NCBI GenBank assembly: GCA_947624465.1
Contig: CANQKJ010000095.1
Coordinates: forward strand, 1-8,124
From: an uncultured Oscillospiraceae bacterium
GTDB taxonomy: Bacteria > Bacillota > Clostridia > Oscillospirales > Oscillospiraceae
Length of the DNA stretch: 8,124 nucleotides
Direction of reading: 5' to 3'
Shown: positions 1-6,103 of the stretch, piece by piece
Layout of the letters: each line of letters begins with the position of its first letter
Position numbering within the stretch: the first letter of the stretch is position 1
Notes under the pieces: generated by a model
Database searches by the model: none
What the model saw: only the letters and a program-made list of their open reading frames with translations
Told to the model about the DNA's origin: nothing
Position numbers and translations under genes: made by a program

Positions 1-76
<76 letters not shown>

Positions 77-180
77 TCGTATCTATACAGCCTTCCAGCT
101 GCATAAATCATTTCATCGAGACCAGTTTCCTGATCTTCAAAATAGAATCAACAAGAACCTTCCGCACTGTTCTACCAGTA

Positions 181-203
181 CAGAAGGAACTCTCTTCCTT
201 CTG
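181..203 (-). repeat. Hairpin in the 16S leader
   Basis: CAGAAGGAA at 181-189 and TTCCTTCTG at 195-203 are perfect inverted repeats, giving a 9-bp stem with a 5-nt loop. No U-tract follows on the minus strand, so it is not a typical terminator. A role as a folding or processing element of the pre-rRNA leader is an inference. Confidence 0.6.
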
Positions 204-248
204 GTGCTTTCTGTCTTCGTTGTTTAATTTACAAGGTGCAAACCCGCC

Positions 249-264
249 CGCGGTTTTACCCGCG
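249..264 (-). repeat. Short GC hairpin near the 5' end of the P2 transcript
   Basis: CGCGG at 249-253 pairs with CCGCG at 260-264 around a 6-nt loop, just downstream of the expected P2 start point. It could stabilise the 5' end of the transcript. It is short, so its importance is uncertain. Confidence 0.35.
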
Positions 265-273
265 AACTCAATT

Positions 274-302
274 AGGATAACATATCCCCGCGCCCTTGTC
301 AA
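274..302 (-). promoter_or_regulatory. rRNA promoter P2 (sigma-A type)
   Basis: On the minus strand there is a perfect -35 TTGACA (302-297), a 17-bp spacer and the -10 TATCCT (279-274). Transcription should start near 267 on a purine. Upstream lie A-tracts at 333-328 and 312-307, about two helical turns apart, consistent with an UP-type element. The position directly before 16S and the tandem arrangement with P1 are typical of rRNA operons. Confidence 0.9.
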
Positions 303-375
303 CCCCTTTTTTGCCCCGGACGAAAAGTTTTTTCTTCCATGGGCGGCAAGGTGGTCTCCCGCGAGGCGCTTTGCT

Positions 376-405
376 AATATACCAGATTCCCGGCCCCTTT
401 GTCAA
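376..405 (-). promoter_or_regulatory. rRNA promoter P1 (sigma-A type)
   Basis: On the minus strand there is a perfect -35 TTGACA (405-400), an 18-bp spacer and the -10 TATATT (381-376), with a start expected near 369. It lies about 100 bp upstream of P2 and about 80 bp downstream of the gerAB stop codon, so it starts transcription free of the germination operon. Phased A-tracts precede it. Confidence 0.88.
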
Positions 406-408
406 CGG

Positions 409-448
409 TTTTTTCTCGAATTTTCCGCACTTTTTTCCTCCCTTTTTT
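409..448 (-). promoter_or_regulatory. Phased A-tracts / UP-like element upstream of P1
   Basis: On the minus strand, A-runs occur at 448-443, 436-431, 424-421 (continuing as AATT to 419) and 414-409. Their centres are about 10.5 to 12 bp apart, near one helical turn. Helically phased A-tracts bend DNA, and A-rich DNA upstream of -35 in rRNA promoters binds the RNA polymerase alpha C-terminal domain. That it works this way here is inferred. Confidence 0.6.
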
Positions 449-486
449 CGACCACAAGATGTGCCGTCCGGCCGCAGGGACGACCA

Positions 487-1431
487 CTAATCCTTCCTCC
501 CCAATGAGAGGGCCACTGTCAAAATCACCAGCGAAAGGCTGCCGGCGGGGAAGAGCCAGGCGGGCGCCCGCCCCATCCCTTCGGTGAGAGCCAGGGCCAG
601 CGCCGCCAGCACCGCCGCCGCGGGCCAGCGCCGCTCTCCCCAGGTCCGGGACAGCAGGCCGATCAAGGTCAGGTCGGGCAGCAGCCACAGGGCGGAGATG
701 AGCCCCTCCAGCCGGGCGCTGGTCCCCAGCAGCCCCACCGTCACGAAGAAGGGCCGGTCCAGGGCCGCCGCCACCGCCGGGCTCAGCACGCCCGCCGTCA
801 GCCCGGCCAGAGCCGCCGCCAAAAGGCCCAGGACCGCCAGCCAGCCAAGGCCGCGCCTCTCATCCCCGGCCGCGGGCGCTACCTTATATATATGCGGCAG
901 AAGAAAGACGGCCACGGTCAGCACCTCCGCCCCGGCCAGCAGGGACTCCCGCCAGCCGGCCGCCGGCGCGGTCAGATACCGCCCCTCCACCCGGAATATC
1001 CCCATGGCCAGCACCGCTCCGGCGGTGACCGCCGCCGCCAGCCAGAAGATCTCCGCAGCCCGGAAAAAGGCCGCCGCCTTCCCCCAGCCCATCCAGACCA
1101 GGGGGGCGGCCAGCAGGATCATGAGCAGACCCGCGGGCCACTGGCCCTGGGCCTCCCCCTGGAACCGGCCCGCGGCGCGCTCCAGCCCCCCGGCCATAAG
1201 GATCACCGCCCAGCCGCAGTAGAGGACCCGCAGGCCCCCGCCCCGCGCGCCCCCGAACAGCGGCCTTGTGCCGAGGAGCCTCAGCAGGCCCCAGAACGCC
1301 AACACGCCCGGAGGCACGGCCAGCAGCATCCACCGCCAGTCCGCCCGCCCCGCCACGGCCGCCGCCGTGGACAGTCCCGCCGTCACCGCCGCCACCCACA
1401 GCTGCCGCCCGGACAGCTTTTCTACCTCCAT
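487..1431 (-). CDS. gerAB: GerAB-like spore germination permease
   Basis: This is a polytopic membrane protein of the GerAB/amino-acid permease (APC) type, the subunit thought to bind nutrient germinants in the spore inner membrane. Almost the whole 314-aa sequence is hydrophobic, with segments near residues 30-54, 66-83, 100-114, 124-145, 163-180, 194-225, 243-260 and 271-310. The N-terminal LSGRQLW and GRADW resemble the start of GerAB proteins, and an ARLE motif near 239-242 matches the family's late conserved region. Family members usually have about 360 residues, so this one is short. The start is the ATG at 1431, with GGGAG seven bases upstream; a GTG six codons earlier is less likely. 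The gene overlaps the end of gerAC by 10 bp, indicating translational coupling. The assignment rests on both sequence and context. Confidence 0.85.
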   Translation of the reverse strand: MEVEKLSGRQLWVAAVTAGLSTAAAVAGRADWRWMLLAVPPGVLAFWGLLRLLGTRPLFGGARGGGLRVLYCGWAVILMAGGLERAAGRFQGEAQGQWPAGLLMILLAAPLVWMGWGKAAAFFRAAEIFWLAAAVTAGAVLAMGIFRVEGRYLTAPAAGWRESLLAGAEVLTVAVFLLPHIYKVAPAAGDERRGLGWLAVLGLLAAALAGLTAGVLSPAVAAALDRPFFVTVGLLGTSARLEGLISALWLLPDLTLIGLLSRTWGERRWPAAAVLAALALALTEGMGRAPAWLFPAGSLSLVILTVALSLGRKD

Positions 1432-1976
1432 AACTCCACTCCCTGACACTCTAACCCGTTCTCTCCCATATCCAACACCGGCAATTCCACCTGGCCTTCG
1501 TTATATAAGGCCGCCAGCGCTTTGGCCGCCGTGGGGGCCTCCACCCCCTGCCGGGCCAGGAGGGTCAGCGCCGCCGCCGGGTCCTCGCAGCGCTCCAGCA
1601 AGGCCGCCGCCCCCCCGTCCGCCAGCCACACGGTGGACAGCCCCGCCAGCTCCTGGTCCCGGAGCACCGCCAGCAGGACGGCCTCCAGGTCCACATCCCG
1701 GCCCACCACCAGCCAGGACACGCTGGTGAGGGACAGCTCCTCCCGATCCTCCTCGTTGGTCCAAGGCAGCCCCTCCAGCGCGGAGAGGAAGTCCGTCCCG
1801 GCGCAGCTCCCCCGGCTGCCGTCTCCCTGGTCGTCGCCCCCGCACACGGCGGCGAGAATCACGGGCCCCGGCCCGTCCACCCCCAGCACCCGCACCAGAG
1901 CCAGCTCGTCCGGCTCCCTGCCCCGGCAGCCCGTCAGCAGGAGGACCATTATCATCGCCGCCGCCAGTCGTCTCAC
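1422..1976 (-). CDS. gerAC: Ger(x)C-family germination lipoprotein, N-terminal domain only
   Basis: This is the C subunit of the GerA-type germinant receptor, a lipoprotein expected on the outer face of the spore inner membrane. It starts at a GTG that overlaps the gerAA stop (GTGA), with AGGAGG eight bases upstream. The N-terminus RRLAAAMIMVLLLTGC is a lipoprotein signal peptide with lipobox LTGC; Cys17 should be lipidated after LspA cleavage. The following DELALVRVLGVDG fits the opening of the family's mature domain, and the section near residues 75-135 (SWLVVGRDVDLEAVLLAVLRDQELAG) matches the later part of domain I. The protein ends at 184 aa, whereas GerAC proteins usually have 350-400 aa in three domains, so domains II and III are absent. 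The stop overlaps gerAB, leaving no room for a remnant. Family placement is likely but rests on few motifs. Confidence 0.78.
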   Translation of the reverse strand: MRRLAAAMIMVLLLTGCRGREPDELALVRVLGVDGPGPVILAAVCGGDDQGDGSRGSCAGTDFLSALEGLPWTNEEDREELSLTSVSWLVVGRDVDLEAVLLAVLRDQELAGLSTVWLADGGAAALLERCEDPAAALTLLARQGVEAPTAAKALAALYNEGQVELPVLDMGENGLECQGVELWR

Positions 1977-3493
1977 CCCTGATTCCTCCTGTTCCTGGTG
2001 TTCAGATAGCTGGGTCTGGTCTTGACCTTGGGCAGCGGCTCCCGGAGCACCGTATGGCCCTCCCGCTGCTTGCCCGCGTTGGAGGCGAAAGGGGTCAGAT
2101 AGGCCGTCCCGAAGGTCTCCATCTGCGCCAGCCGGCAGACGAGGACCGCCCCGCCCAGGGCCAGCCCCGCCAGACCCAGCACCCCTCCGGCGATGGACAG
2201 GATAAACCGCCAGATGCGCAGCGCCCCGGCGAAGTCCTGGCTGGGGGCGGTGTATCCCGCGATGCCGGCGATGGCCACCACCACCAGCACCGCCGGGCTC
2301 ACCAGCTTGGCCTCCACGGCGGCGGAGCCCACCACCAGGCCGCCCAGGATGGACACCGTCTGCCCGATGGAGGAGGGGAGGCGCAGTCCCGCCTCCTGTA
2401 AGACCTCGAAGGCCAGCAGCATCACCAGCACCTCCGTCAGGGTGGAGAAGGGCACGTCCGCCTTGGCGGCGATGATGGACAGGGACAGCTTCACCGGGAT
2501 AAGCTCCGGGTGGAACAGCACCGCCGCCGCGTACAGCCCCGGCAGGAACAGGGTGATCAGCACGCACAGGTACCGCAGCACCGACAGGGCCGCCGCCACC
2601 GCCCAGCTGTCCGTCCGGTCCTGGCCGGTGCGGAAAAAGCTGTCCAGGGTGGCGGGGAACAGCCACCCCATGGGGATGCCGTCCACCAGCACTCCCACCC
2701 GGCCCTCCGCCAGCCCCACGGCGAACCGGTCGGGCCGCTCGGTGTATACGGTGAGGGGAAAGGCCGTCCGGCTCTCCTCGGTGATATACTGCTCCAGGCT
2801 GCCGGTCATCAGCAGCGCGTCGATGTCGATTTTCTCCAGCCGCGCCTTCACCTGTCCGGCAAGGGACGGGTCGGCGATGCCCTCCACATACAGCACGTCC
2901 ACGGGCGTCAGCGACTGCCGCCCCACGATCTGTTCCTCCACCTTCAGTTCCGGGGCCCGAAACCGCCGCCGCACCAGGGAGGTGTTGGTCCGCAGGCTCT
3001 CCACGAAGGAGTCTCTGGCCCCCTTCACGTCGGGTTCGTTCTCCGGGTCGGAGACAGACCGCTTCTCCTCGGTGCCGGCGGACAGGGTAAGGACTTTCGT
3101 CTTTCCCGGGAAAAACAGGGCCACCGAGCCGTCGATCAGATCGAAGATGACCTGGTCCGCCGTGTCCCGGGTCTCGACGGACAGGGAATACAGCCCGCCC
3201 TTTGCCATCAGGTCGAAGGCGGCGTCCATGTCCGGGCAGGCGGACAGGGCCCCGTTCTGGGTCAGGGGGCGCAGCACATAGTCGCAGGCCCGCTCGTTGC
3301 GGACCTGCCCCGCGATATACATCATCTCCACCTGCCGGGAGGGGTCGTTGTTCAGGTACAGGGTCCGCCGGTTGAAATCGGCGCATTTGTCGAACACCCC
3401 GGCGATGGCGTCGGGGGCGACGGGCAGGTCGTACCGCGGCTCCTTTCGCGGGTGGGGCGGCGGGATATTTTTCTTGGTTCCGAAAAAGCCCAT
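1973..3493 (-). CDS. gerAA: GerAA/SpoVAF-family spore germination protein
   Basis: This is the A subunit of a GerA-type germinant receptor, located in the spore inner membrane and acting with the B and C subunits. The 506-aa length is normal for the family. A soluble N-terminal part (about 1-290) carries conserved family blocks: VKGARDSFVESLRTNTSLVRRR near 157-178, VLYVEGIAD near 200-208, and TERPDRF, GRVGVLVDGIP near 251-274. A membrane part follows with segments near 303-328, 350-365, 378-415 and 428-452, including EAGLRLPSSIGQTVSILGG and AAVEAKLVSP, both hallmarks of the family. The start is the second ATG (3493), eight bases from AAAGGAGA; the ATG at 3499 lies only two bases from that site. 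It is the first gene of the operon and overlaps gerAC by 3 bp. Confidence 0.95.
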   Translation of the reverse strand: MGFFGTKKNIPPPHPRKEPRYDLPVAPDAIAGVFDKCADFNRRTLYLNNDPSRQVEMMYIAGQVRNERACDYVLRPLTQNGALSACPDMDAAFDLMAKGGLYSLSVETRDTADQVIFDLIDGSVALFFPGKTKVLTLSAGTEEKRSVSDPENEPDVKGARDSFVESLRTNTSLVRRRFRAPELKVEEQIVGRQSLTPVDVLYVEGIADPSLAGQVKARLEKIDIDALLMTGSLEQYITEESRTAFPLTVYTERPDRFAVGLAEGRVGVLVDGIPMGWLFPATLDSFFRTGQDRTDSWAVAAALSVLRYLCVLITLFLPGLYAAAVLFHPELIPVKLSLSIIAAKADVPFSTLTEVLVMLLAFEVLQEAGLRLPSSIGQTVSILGGLVVGSAAVEAKLVSPAVLVVVAIAGIAGYTAPSQDFAGALRIWRFILSIAGGVLGLAGLALGGAVLVCRLAQMETFGTAYLTPFASNAGKQREGHTVLREPLPKVKTRPSYLNTRNRRNQG

Positions 3494-3500
3494 GGGCATA

Positions 3501-3508
3501 TCTCCTTT
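3501..3508 (-). promoter_or_regulatory. Ribosome binding site that decides the gerAA start
   Basis: AAAGGAGA on the minus strand is a strong Shine-Dalgarno sequence. GGAG is about two bases from the ATG at 3499 but eight from the ATG at 3493, so the protein should begin MGFFGTKK. Confidence 0.7.
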
Positions 3509-3512
3509 CCGG

Positions 3513-3542
3513 CAGTATGCCGCCGTTCCGGGCGGACTATGC
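3513..3542 (-). promoter_or_regulatory. Candidate sigma-G (forespore) promoter of the gerA operon
   Basis: On the minus strand, GCATA (3542-3538), 18 bp and CATACTG (3519-3513) match the sigma-G pattern of B. subtilis (about GHATR, 17-18 bp, CATWHTA) except at the last base. gerA operons are known sigma-G targets, so this is the expected promoter class. Transcription would start just before the ribosome binding site, giving a very short leader. Both elements lie in small dyads: 3531-3549 (7-bp arms, GGCGGAC/GTCCGCC) and 3510-3522 (5-bp arms, CGGCA/TGCCG). Confidence 0.5.
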
Positions 3543-3560
3543 GTCCGCCGTCAAAAAAGG

Positions 3561-3589
3561 ATGACAGCGGCCCAAAATCGGTGTATAAT
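3561..3589 (+). promoter_or_regulatory. lspA promoter (sigma-A type)
   Basis: ATGACA (3561-3566), a 17-bp spacer and a perfect -10 TATAAT (3584-3589) form a near-consensus vegetative promoter. The expected start near 3596 gives a leader of about 30 nt before lspA. It fires divergently from the gerA promoter in the same 132-bp intergenic region. Confidence 0.82.
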
Positions 3590-3625
3590 ACCGGAAATGA
3601 GACTTTTTCACGAAGGGCTGATGTT

Positions 3626-4126
3626 ATGCTGTACGCCATCCTGGCGGTGCTGCTGGTCATCGTCGACCAGCTCGCCAAATATCTGGTCCGCGCCCATATC
3701 CCCCTGGGAGGCTCGGTGCCCTTTCTCCCCGGCGTGCTGGACTTCACCTACGTTCAGAACACCGGGGCGGCCTTCTCCGTCCTCCGGGAACACACCTGGC
3801 TGCTCACCCTGATCTCCGCCGTGGTGGTACTGGTCATCTGTTATCTGGTGGTAAAGGGCTTCTTCACCGGGGTCCTGGGCCGCATCTCCGCCCTGCTGAT
3901 CCTGGCCGGCGGGGTGGGGAACCTCATTGACCGGGCGGTGTTCGGCTACGTCACCGACATGATCCGCACCCTGTTCATGGATTTCCCCGTGTTCAACGTG
4001 GCCGACTGCTGCATCACCATTGGGGTGCCCCTGCTGGCCATCTATCTGCTGCTCCACTGGAAGGACGACGACAAAAAGGAGGAGGACCCCCATGACGGCC
4101 CCCAGCTTCCCGCTGACGGTCAATGA
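3626..4126 (+). CDS. lspA: Lipoprotein signal peptidase (signal peptidase II)
   Basis: LspA is the membrane aspartic peptidase that removes signal peptides from diacylglyceryl-modified prolipoproteins just before the lipidated cysteine. The 166-aa sequence has the usual four membrane segments (about 1-20, 57-78, 84-101, 129-145). It also has all family blocks: DQLAKYL at 14-20, NTGAAFS at 45-51, GNLIDR with catalytic Asp102, and FNVADCCI with catalytic Asp127. Many homologues have Ser where this one has the first Cys after that Asp. The C-terminal tail after 145 is charged (WKDDDKKEEDPHD) and overlaps the next gene. The ATG at 3626 has AAGGG about 9-10 bases upstream and follows a strong promoter. 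LspA should process the GerAC lipoprotein encoded divergently beside it, among many others. Confidence 0.96.
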   Translation: MLYAILAVLLVIVDQLAKYLVRAHIPLGGSVPFLPGVLDFTYVQNTGAAFSVLREHTWLLTLISAVVVLVICYLVVKGFFTGVLGRISALLILAGGVGNLIDRAVFGYVTDMIRTLFMDFPVFNVADCCITIGVPLLAIYLLLHWKDDDKKEEDPHDGPQLPADGQ

Positions 4127-5009
4127 GCCGGGGCGGGCGGACGCGGTGCTGTCCGCCGCCCTGGACGGCCTCACCCGCTCGGCGGCCCAGCGCTGGCTGG
4201 AGGAGGGGAGGGTCACCCGGAACGGGCTGCCCCTGAAAAAGAACGCCCGTCTGGAGCCGGGGGACCTCCTGCTCATCACCCCGCCCCAGCCCCAACCGGT
4301 GGACCTGGTCCCCCAGGACATCCCCTTGGACGTGGTCTATGAGGACGGCGACGTAATCGTGGTGAACAAGCCGGCGGGAATGGTGGTCCATCCCGCCCCC
4401 GGCCATCCGGACGGCACCCTGGTCAACGCCCTGCTGTATCACTGCGGGAACTCCCTCTCCGGCATCAACGGGGAGCTGCGCCCCGGCATCGTCCACCGCA
4501 TCGACCAAAACACCTCCGGCCTTATCATCGCCGCCAAGAACGACCGGGCCCACCTGGCCCTCTCCGCCCAGCTCCAGGACCACTCCCTGTTCCGGCTGTA
4601 CCACGCCGTGGCGGCGGGCGCCTTCCGGGAAACGGAGGGCGCCATCGACGCGCCCATCGCCCGCCACCCCGTGGACCGCAAGCGGATGGCGGTCTGCCGC
4701 CCGGGGGAGGGCAGGGAGGCCGTCACCCACTGGCGGGCGCTGGCCTCCAACCACGGCATGACCTACCTCACCTGCCGGCTGGAGACGGGCCGCACCCATC
4801 AAATTCGCGTCCACCTGGCCCACATCGGCCACCCGCTGTTGGGCGATACGGTCTACGGCGCGAAAAAGCCCGTCGCCGGTCTTTTGGGCCAGTGTCTCCA
4901 CGCGGCGAAGCTCACCTTCACCCACCCCTCCACCGGGGAGGTCATGACGGTGGAGGCCCCGCTGCCCGGCTGGTTCACGGCGGTGCTGGATAAATACGAG
5001 CTGCGGTAA
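4092..5009 (+). CDS. RluD-family large-subunit rRNA pseudouridine synthase (YlyB-like)
   Basis: This enzyme converts specific uridines in RNA, probably 23S rRNA, to pseudouridine. The 305-aa protein starts with an S4-like RNA-binding domain (about 13-62, RSAAQRWLEEGRVTRNG). The RluA/RluD catalytic domain follows: VVNKPAGMVVHPAPGH near 90-105, HRIDQNTSGL with catalytic Asp138, and the late GRTHQIRVHL and HPLLGDTVYG near 233-256. The signature is HRID-Q-N where many relatives have HRLDKDTSG; the catalytic Asp is kept. The ATG at 4092 has AAAAGGAGGAGG just upstream and lies inside lspA, a 35-bp overlap pointing to translational coupling. The lspA–rluD-type order matches lspA–ylyB of Bacillus, so a YlyB-like role is likely. 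The exact target uridine cannot be told from sequence. Confidence 0.95.
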   Translation: MTAPSFPLTVNEPGRADAVLSAALDGLTRSAAQRWLEEGRVTRNGLPLKKNARLEPGDLLLITPPQPQPVDLVPQDIPLDVVYEDGDVIVVNKPAGMVVHPAPGHPDGTLVNALLYHCGNSLSGINGELRPGIVHRIDQNTSGLIIAAKNDRAHLALSAQLQDHSLFRLYHAVAAGAFRETEGAIDAPIARHPVDRKRMAVCRPGEGREAVTHWRALASNHGMTYLTCRLETGRTHQIRVHLAHIGHPLLGDTVYGAKKPVAGLLGQCLHAAKLTFTHPSTGEVMTVEAPLPGWFTAVLDKYELR

Positions 5010-5034
5010 GGCCCTCCGGTCACCGGAGGGCCTT
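5008..5034 (+). terminator. Hairpin after the pseudouridine synthase gene, likely terminator
   Basis: AAGGCCCTCCGGT and ACCGGAGGGCCTT form a perfect 13-bp inverted repeat around one base, beginning within the stop codon. In RNA the loop would open to about 3-7 nt. Only a short pyrimidine run follows (CTTCGCAT), so termination may be partial and ldh may receive read-through. Confidence 0.65.
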
Positions 5035-5047
5035 CGCATATCCTGTG

Positions 5048-5082
5048 CCTTTTCCGTCCAAACTACCCGAAAACGGAAAAGG
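5048..5082 (+). promoter_or_regulatory. Inverted repeat masking the ldh ribosome binding site
   Basis: CCTTTTCCGT (5048-5057) and ACGGAAAAGG (5073-5082) are perfect 10-bp inverted repeats with a 15-nt spacer. The right arm contains the purine-rich Shine-Dalgarno sequence AAAAGGA used by ldh. In mRNA the stem would pair this site and could limit initiation; as DNA it could instead be an operator. Neither has been shown. No consensus promoter was found in 5035-5080. Confidence 0.6.
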
Positions 5083-5093
5083 ATGTGTTTCCC

Positions 5094-6041
5094 ATGCTCA
5101 ACCCCCGCAAGGCGGCCATCATCGGCTGCGGCTTCGTGGGCTCCGCCAGCGCCTTCGCCCTCATCCAGCGGGGCCTGTTCACCGAGCTGGTGCTCATCGA
5201 CGCCAACCGGGACAAGGCCGAGGGGGAGGCCATGGACCTGAGCCACGGCCTGCCCTATATCGTCTCCATGGACGTGTACGCCGGCAGCTATGACGACATC
5301 GCCGACTGCGCCCTCATCGTCATCGCCGCCGGGGCCAACCAGAAGGAGGGCCAGACCCGGCTGGACCTGATCCACCAGAACGTGGCGGTGTTCGACCAGG
5401 TGATCCCCCAGATCACCGCCCGCCCTTTCGAGGGCACCCTGCTCATCGTCACCAACCCGGTGGATGTGCTCACCTACGCCGCCTTCCGCATCTCCGGCCT
5501 GCCCGCCCACCGGGTGATGGGGTCGGGCACCGTGCTGGACACCGCCCGGATGAAGTACCTGCTGGGGGAGCACCTGCAGGTGGACAGCCGTTCCATCGAC
5601 GCGTTCATCATCGGCGAGCACGGGGACAGCGAGCTGGCGGTGTGGAGCGGGGCCAACGTGTCCGGCATCCCCCTCAACGACTTCTGCGAAATGCGGGGCA
5701 AGTTCGACCACAAGGCCGCCATGGACAAACTCTACGAGTCTGTCCGGGACTCGGCCTACGAGATCATCCGCCGGAAGGGGGCCACCTACTACGGCATCGC
5801 CATGGCGGTGGCCCGGATCGCCTCGGCCATCGTCCGGGACGAGCGGGCGGTGCTGCCCATCTCGGCGGTGCTGGGGGGCCAGTACGACCTGCGGGAGCTG
5901 GCGCTCAGCATCCCCGCCATCGTGGGCCGCCGGGGGGTGGAGCAAATACTCGAAATTCCACTGTCCCCGGAGGAGGGGGAGGCCCTCCGTTCCTCCGCCG
6001 CCCGGCTCCGGGAGGTCATCAGGCAGCTGGATCTGCCGTAA
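5094..6041 (+). CDS. ldh: L-lactate dehydrogenase (NAD-dependent)
   Basis: This cytoplasmic enzyme reduces pyruvate to L-lactate with NADH, regenerating NAD+ in fermentation. The 315-aa length is normal. The Rossmann motif GCGFVGSA is at 11-18, and Asp36 in VLIDAN binds NAD. AGANQKEGQTR places Gln83 at the substrate-specificity position, where malate dehydrogenases have Arg, which favours lactate over malate. Arg89 in the mobile loop, Asp149 and Arg152 (LDTARMKY) and His176 in IGEHGDSE complete the catalytic set, and KGATYYGIAM is also typical. The usual loop sequence is PGETR; here it is EGQTR. The ATG at 5094 is chosen because AAAAGGA lies 10 bases upstream; a GTG at 5085 is too close. The gene lies between two hairpins and may be a single unit or receive read-through from rluD. 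Confidence 0.95.
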   Translation: MLNPRKAAIIGCGFVGSASAFALIQRGLFTELVLIDANRDKAEGEAMDLSHGLPYIVSMDVYAGSYDDIADCALIVIAAGANQKEGQTRLDLIHQNVAVFDQVIPQITARPFEGTLLIVTNPVDVLTYAAFRISGLPAHRVMGSGTVLDTARMKYLLGEHLQVDSRSIDAFIIGEHGDSELAVWSGANVSGIPLNDFCEMRGKFDHKAAMDKLYESVRDSAYEIIRRKGATYYGIAMAVARIASAIVRDERAVLPISAVLGGQYDLRELALSIPAIVGRRGVEQILEIPLSPEEGEALRSSAARLREVIRQLDLP

Positions 6042-6051
6042 AGGCATGAAA

Positions 6052-6080
6052 GCGCCCCCGGGCCTACGGCCCGGGGGCGC
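6052..6080. terminator. Bidirectional hairpin terminator between ldh and the M56 gene
   Basis: GCGCCCCCGGGCC and GGCCCGGGGGCGC form a perfect 13-bp, almost pure G/C stem around a TAC loop. It starts 10 bases after the ldh stop and lies about 23 bases past the stop of the convergent M56 gene. Short T-runs follow on each side (CGTTTC on plus, TTTCATGCCTTTA on minus). It probably stops transcription from both sides, though neither U-tract is strong. Confidence 0.75.
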
Positions 6081-6103
6081 CGTTTCGCGGCTGTTGTCTG
6101 GTT

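Larger units (their letters stand above)
77..267 (-). other. 16S rRNA leader (pre-rRNA 5' spacer)
   Basis: This is the transcribed leader between the expected P2 start point and mature 16S. It is AT-rich compared with the flanking genes and has no convincing coding frame. It holds two hairpins, at 249-264 and 181-203. In rRNA operons such leaders carry antitermination signals and the 5' half of the processing stem around 16S; the 3' half would lie outside this window. I did not recognise a clear boxA. The role is inferred from position. Confidence 0.75.

Noticed and set aside
465..482. Stem CGTCC/GGACG after gerAB as a terminator
   Set aside because: Only 5 bp with an 8-nt loop and no U-tract on the minus strand.
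449..487. Direct repeat CGACCAC at 449-455 and 481-487
   Set aside because: Seven bases only, no target-site or element structure between the copies; likely chance.
1977..3386. Minus-strand frame extending gerAC upstream to 3386 (654 aa in total)
   Set aside because: It is a shadow of gerAA in another frame. The lipoprotein signal peptide, AGGAGG and the GTG at 1976 mark the real start.
2510..3625. Long plus-strand reading frame upstream of and in frame with lspA
   Set aside because: It is antisense to gerAA, lacks a recognisable protein family, is rich in Gln, His, Gly and Arg as expected of a shadow frame in GC-rich DNA, and lspA has its own promoter and ribosome binding site.
5085..5093. 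GTG at 5085 as the ldh start
   Set aside because: The ribosome binding site would be only 1-3 bases away; the ATG at 5094 has proper spacing.
4014..6047. Minus-strand 677-aa frame opposite rluD and ldh
   Set aside because: It is antisense to two clearly identified genes, rich in His, Gly, Val and Gln, and has no family features.
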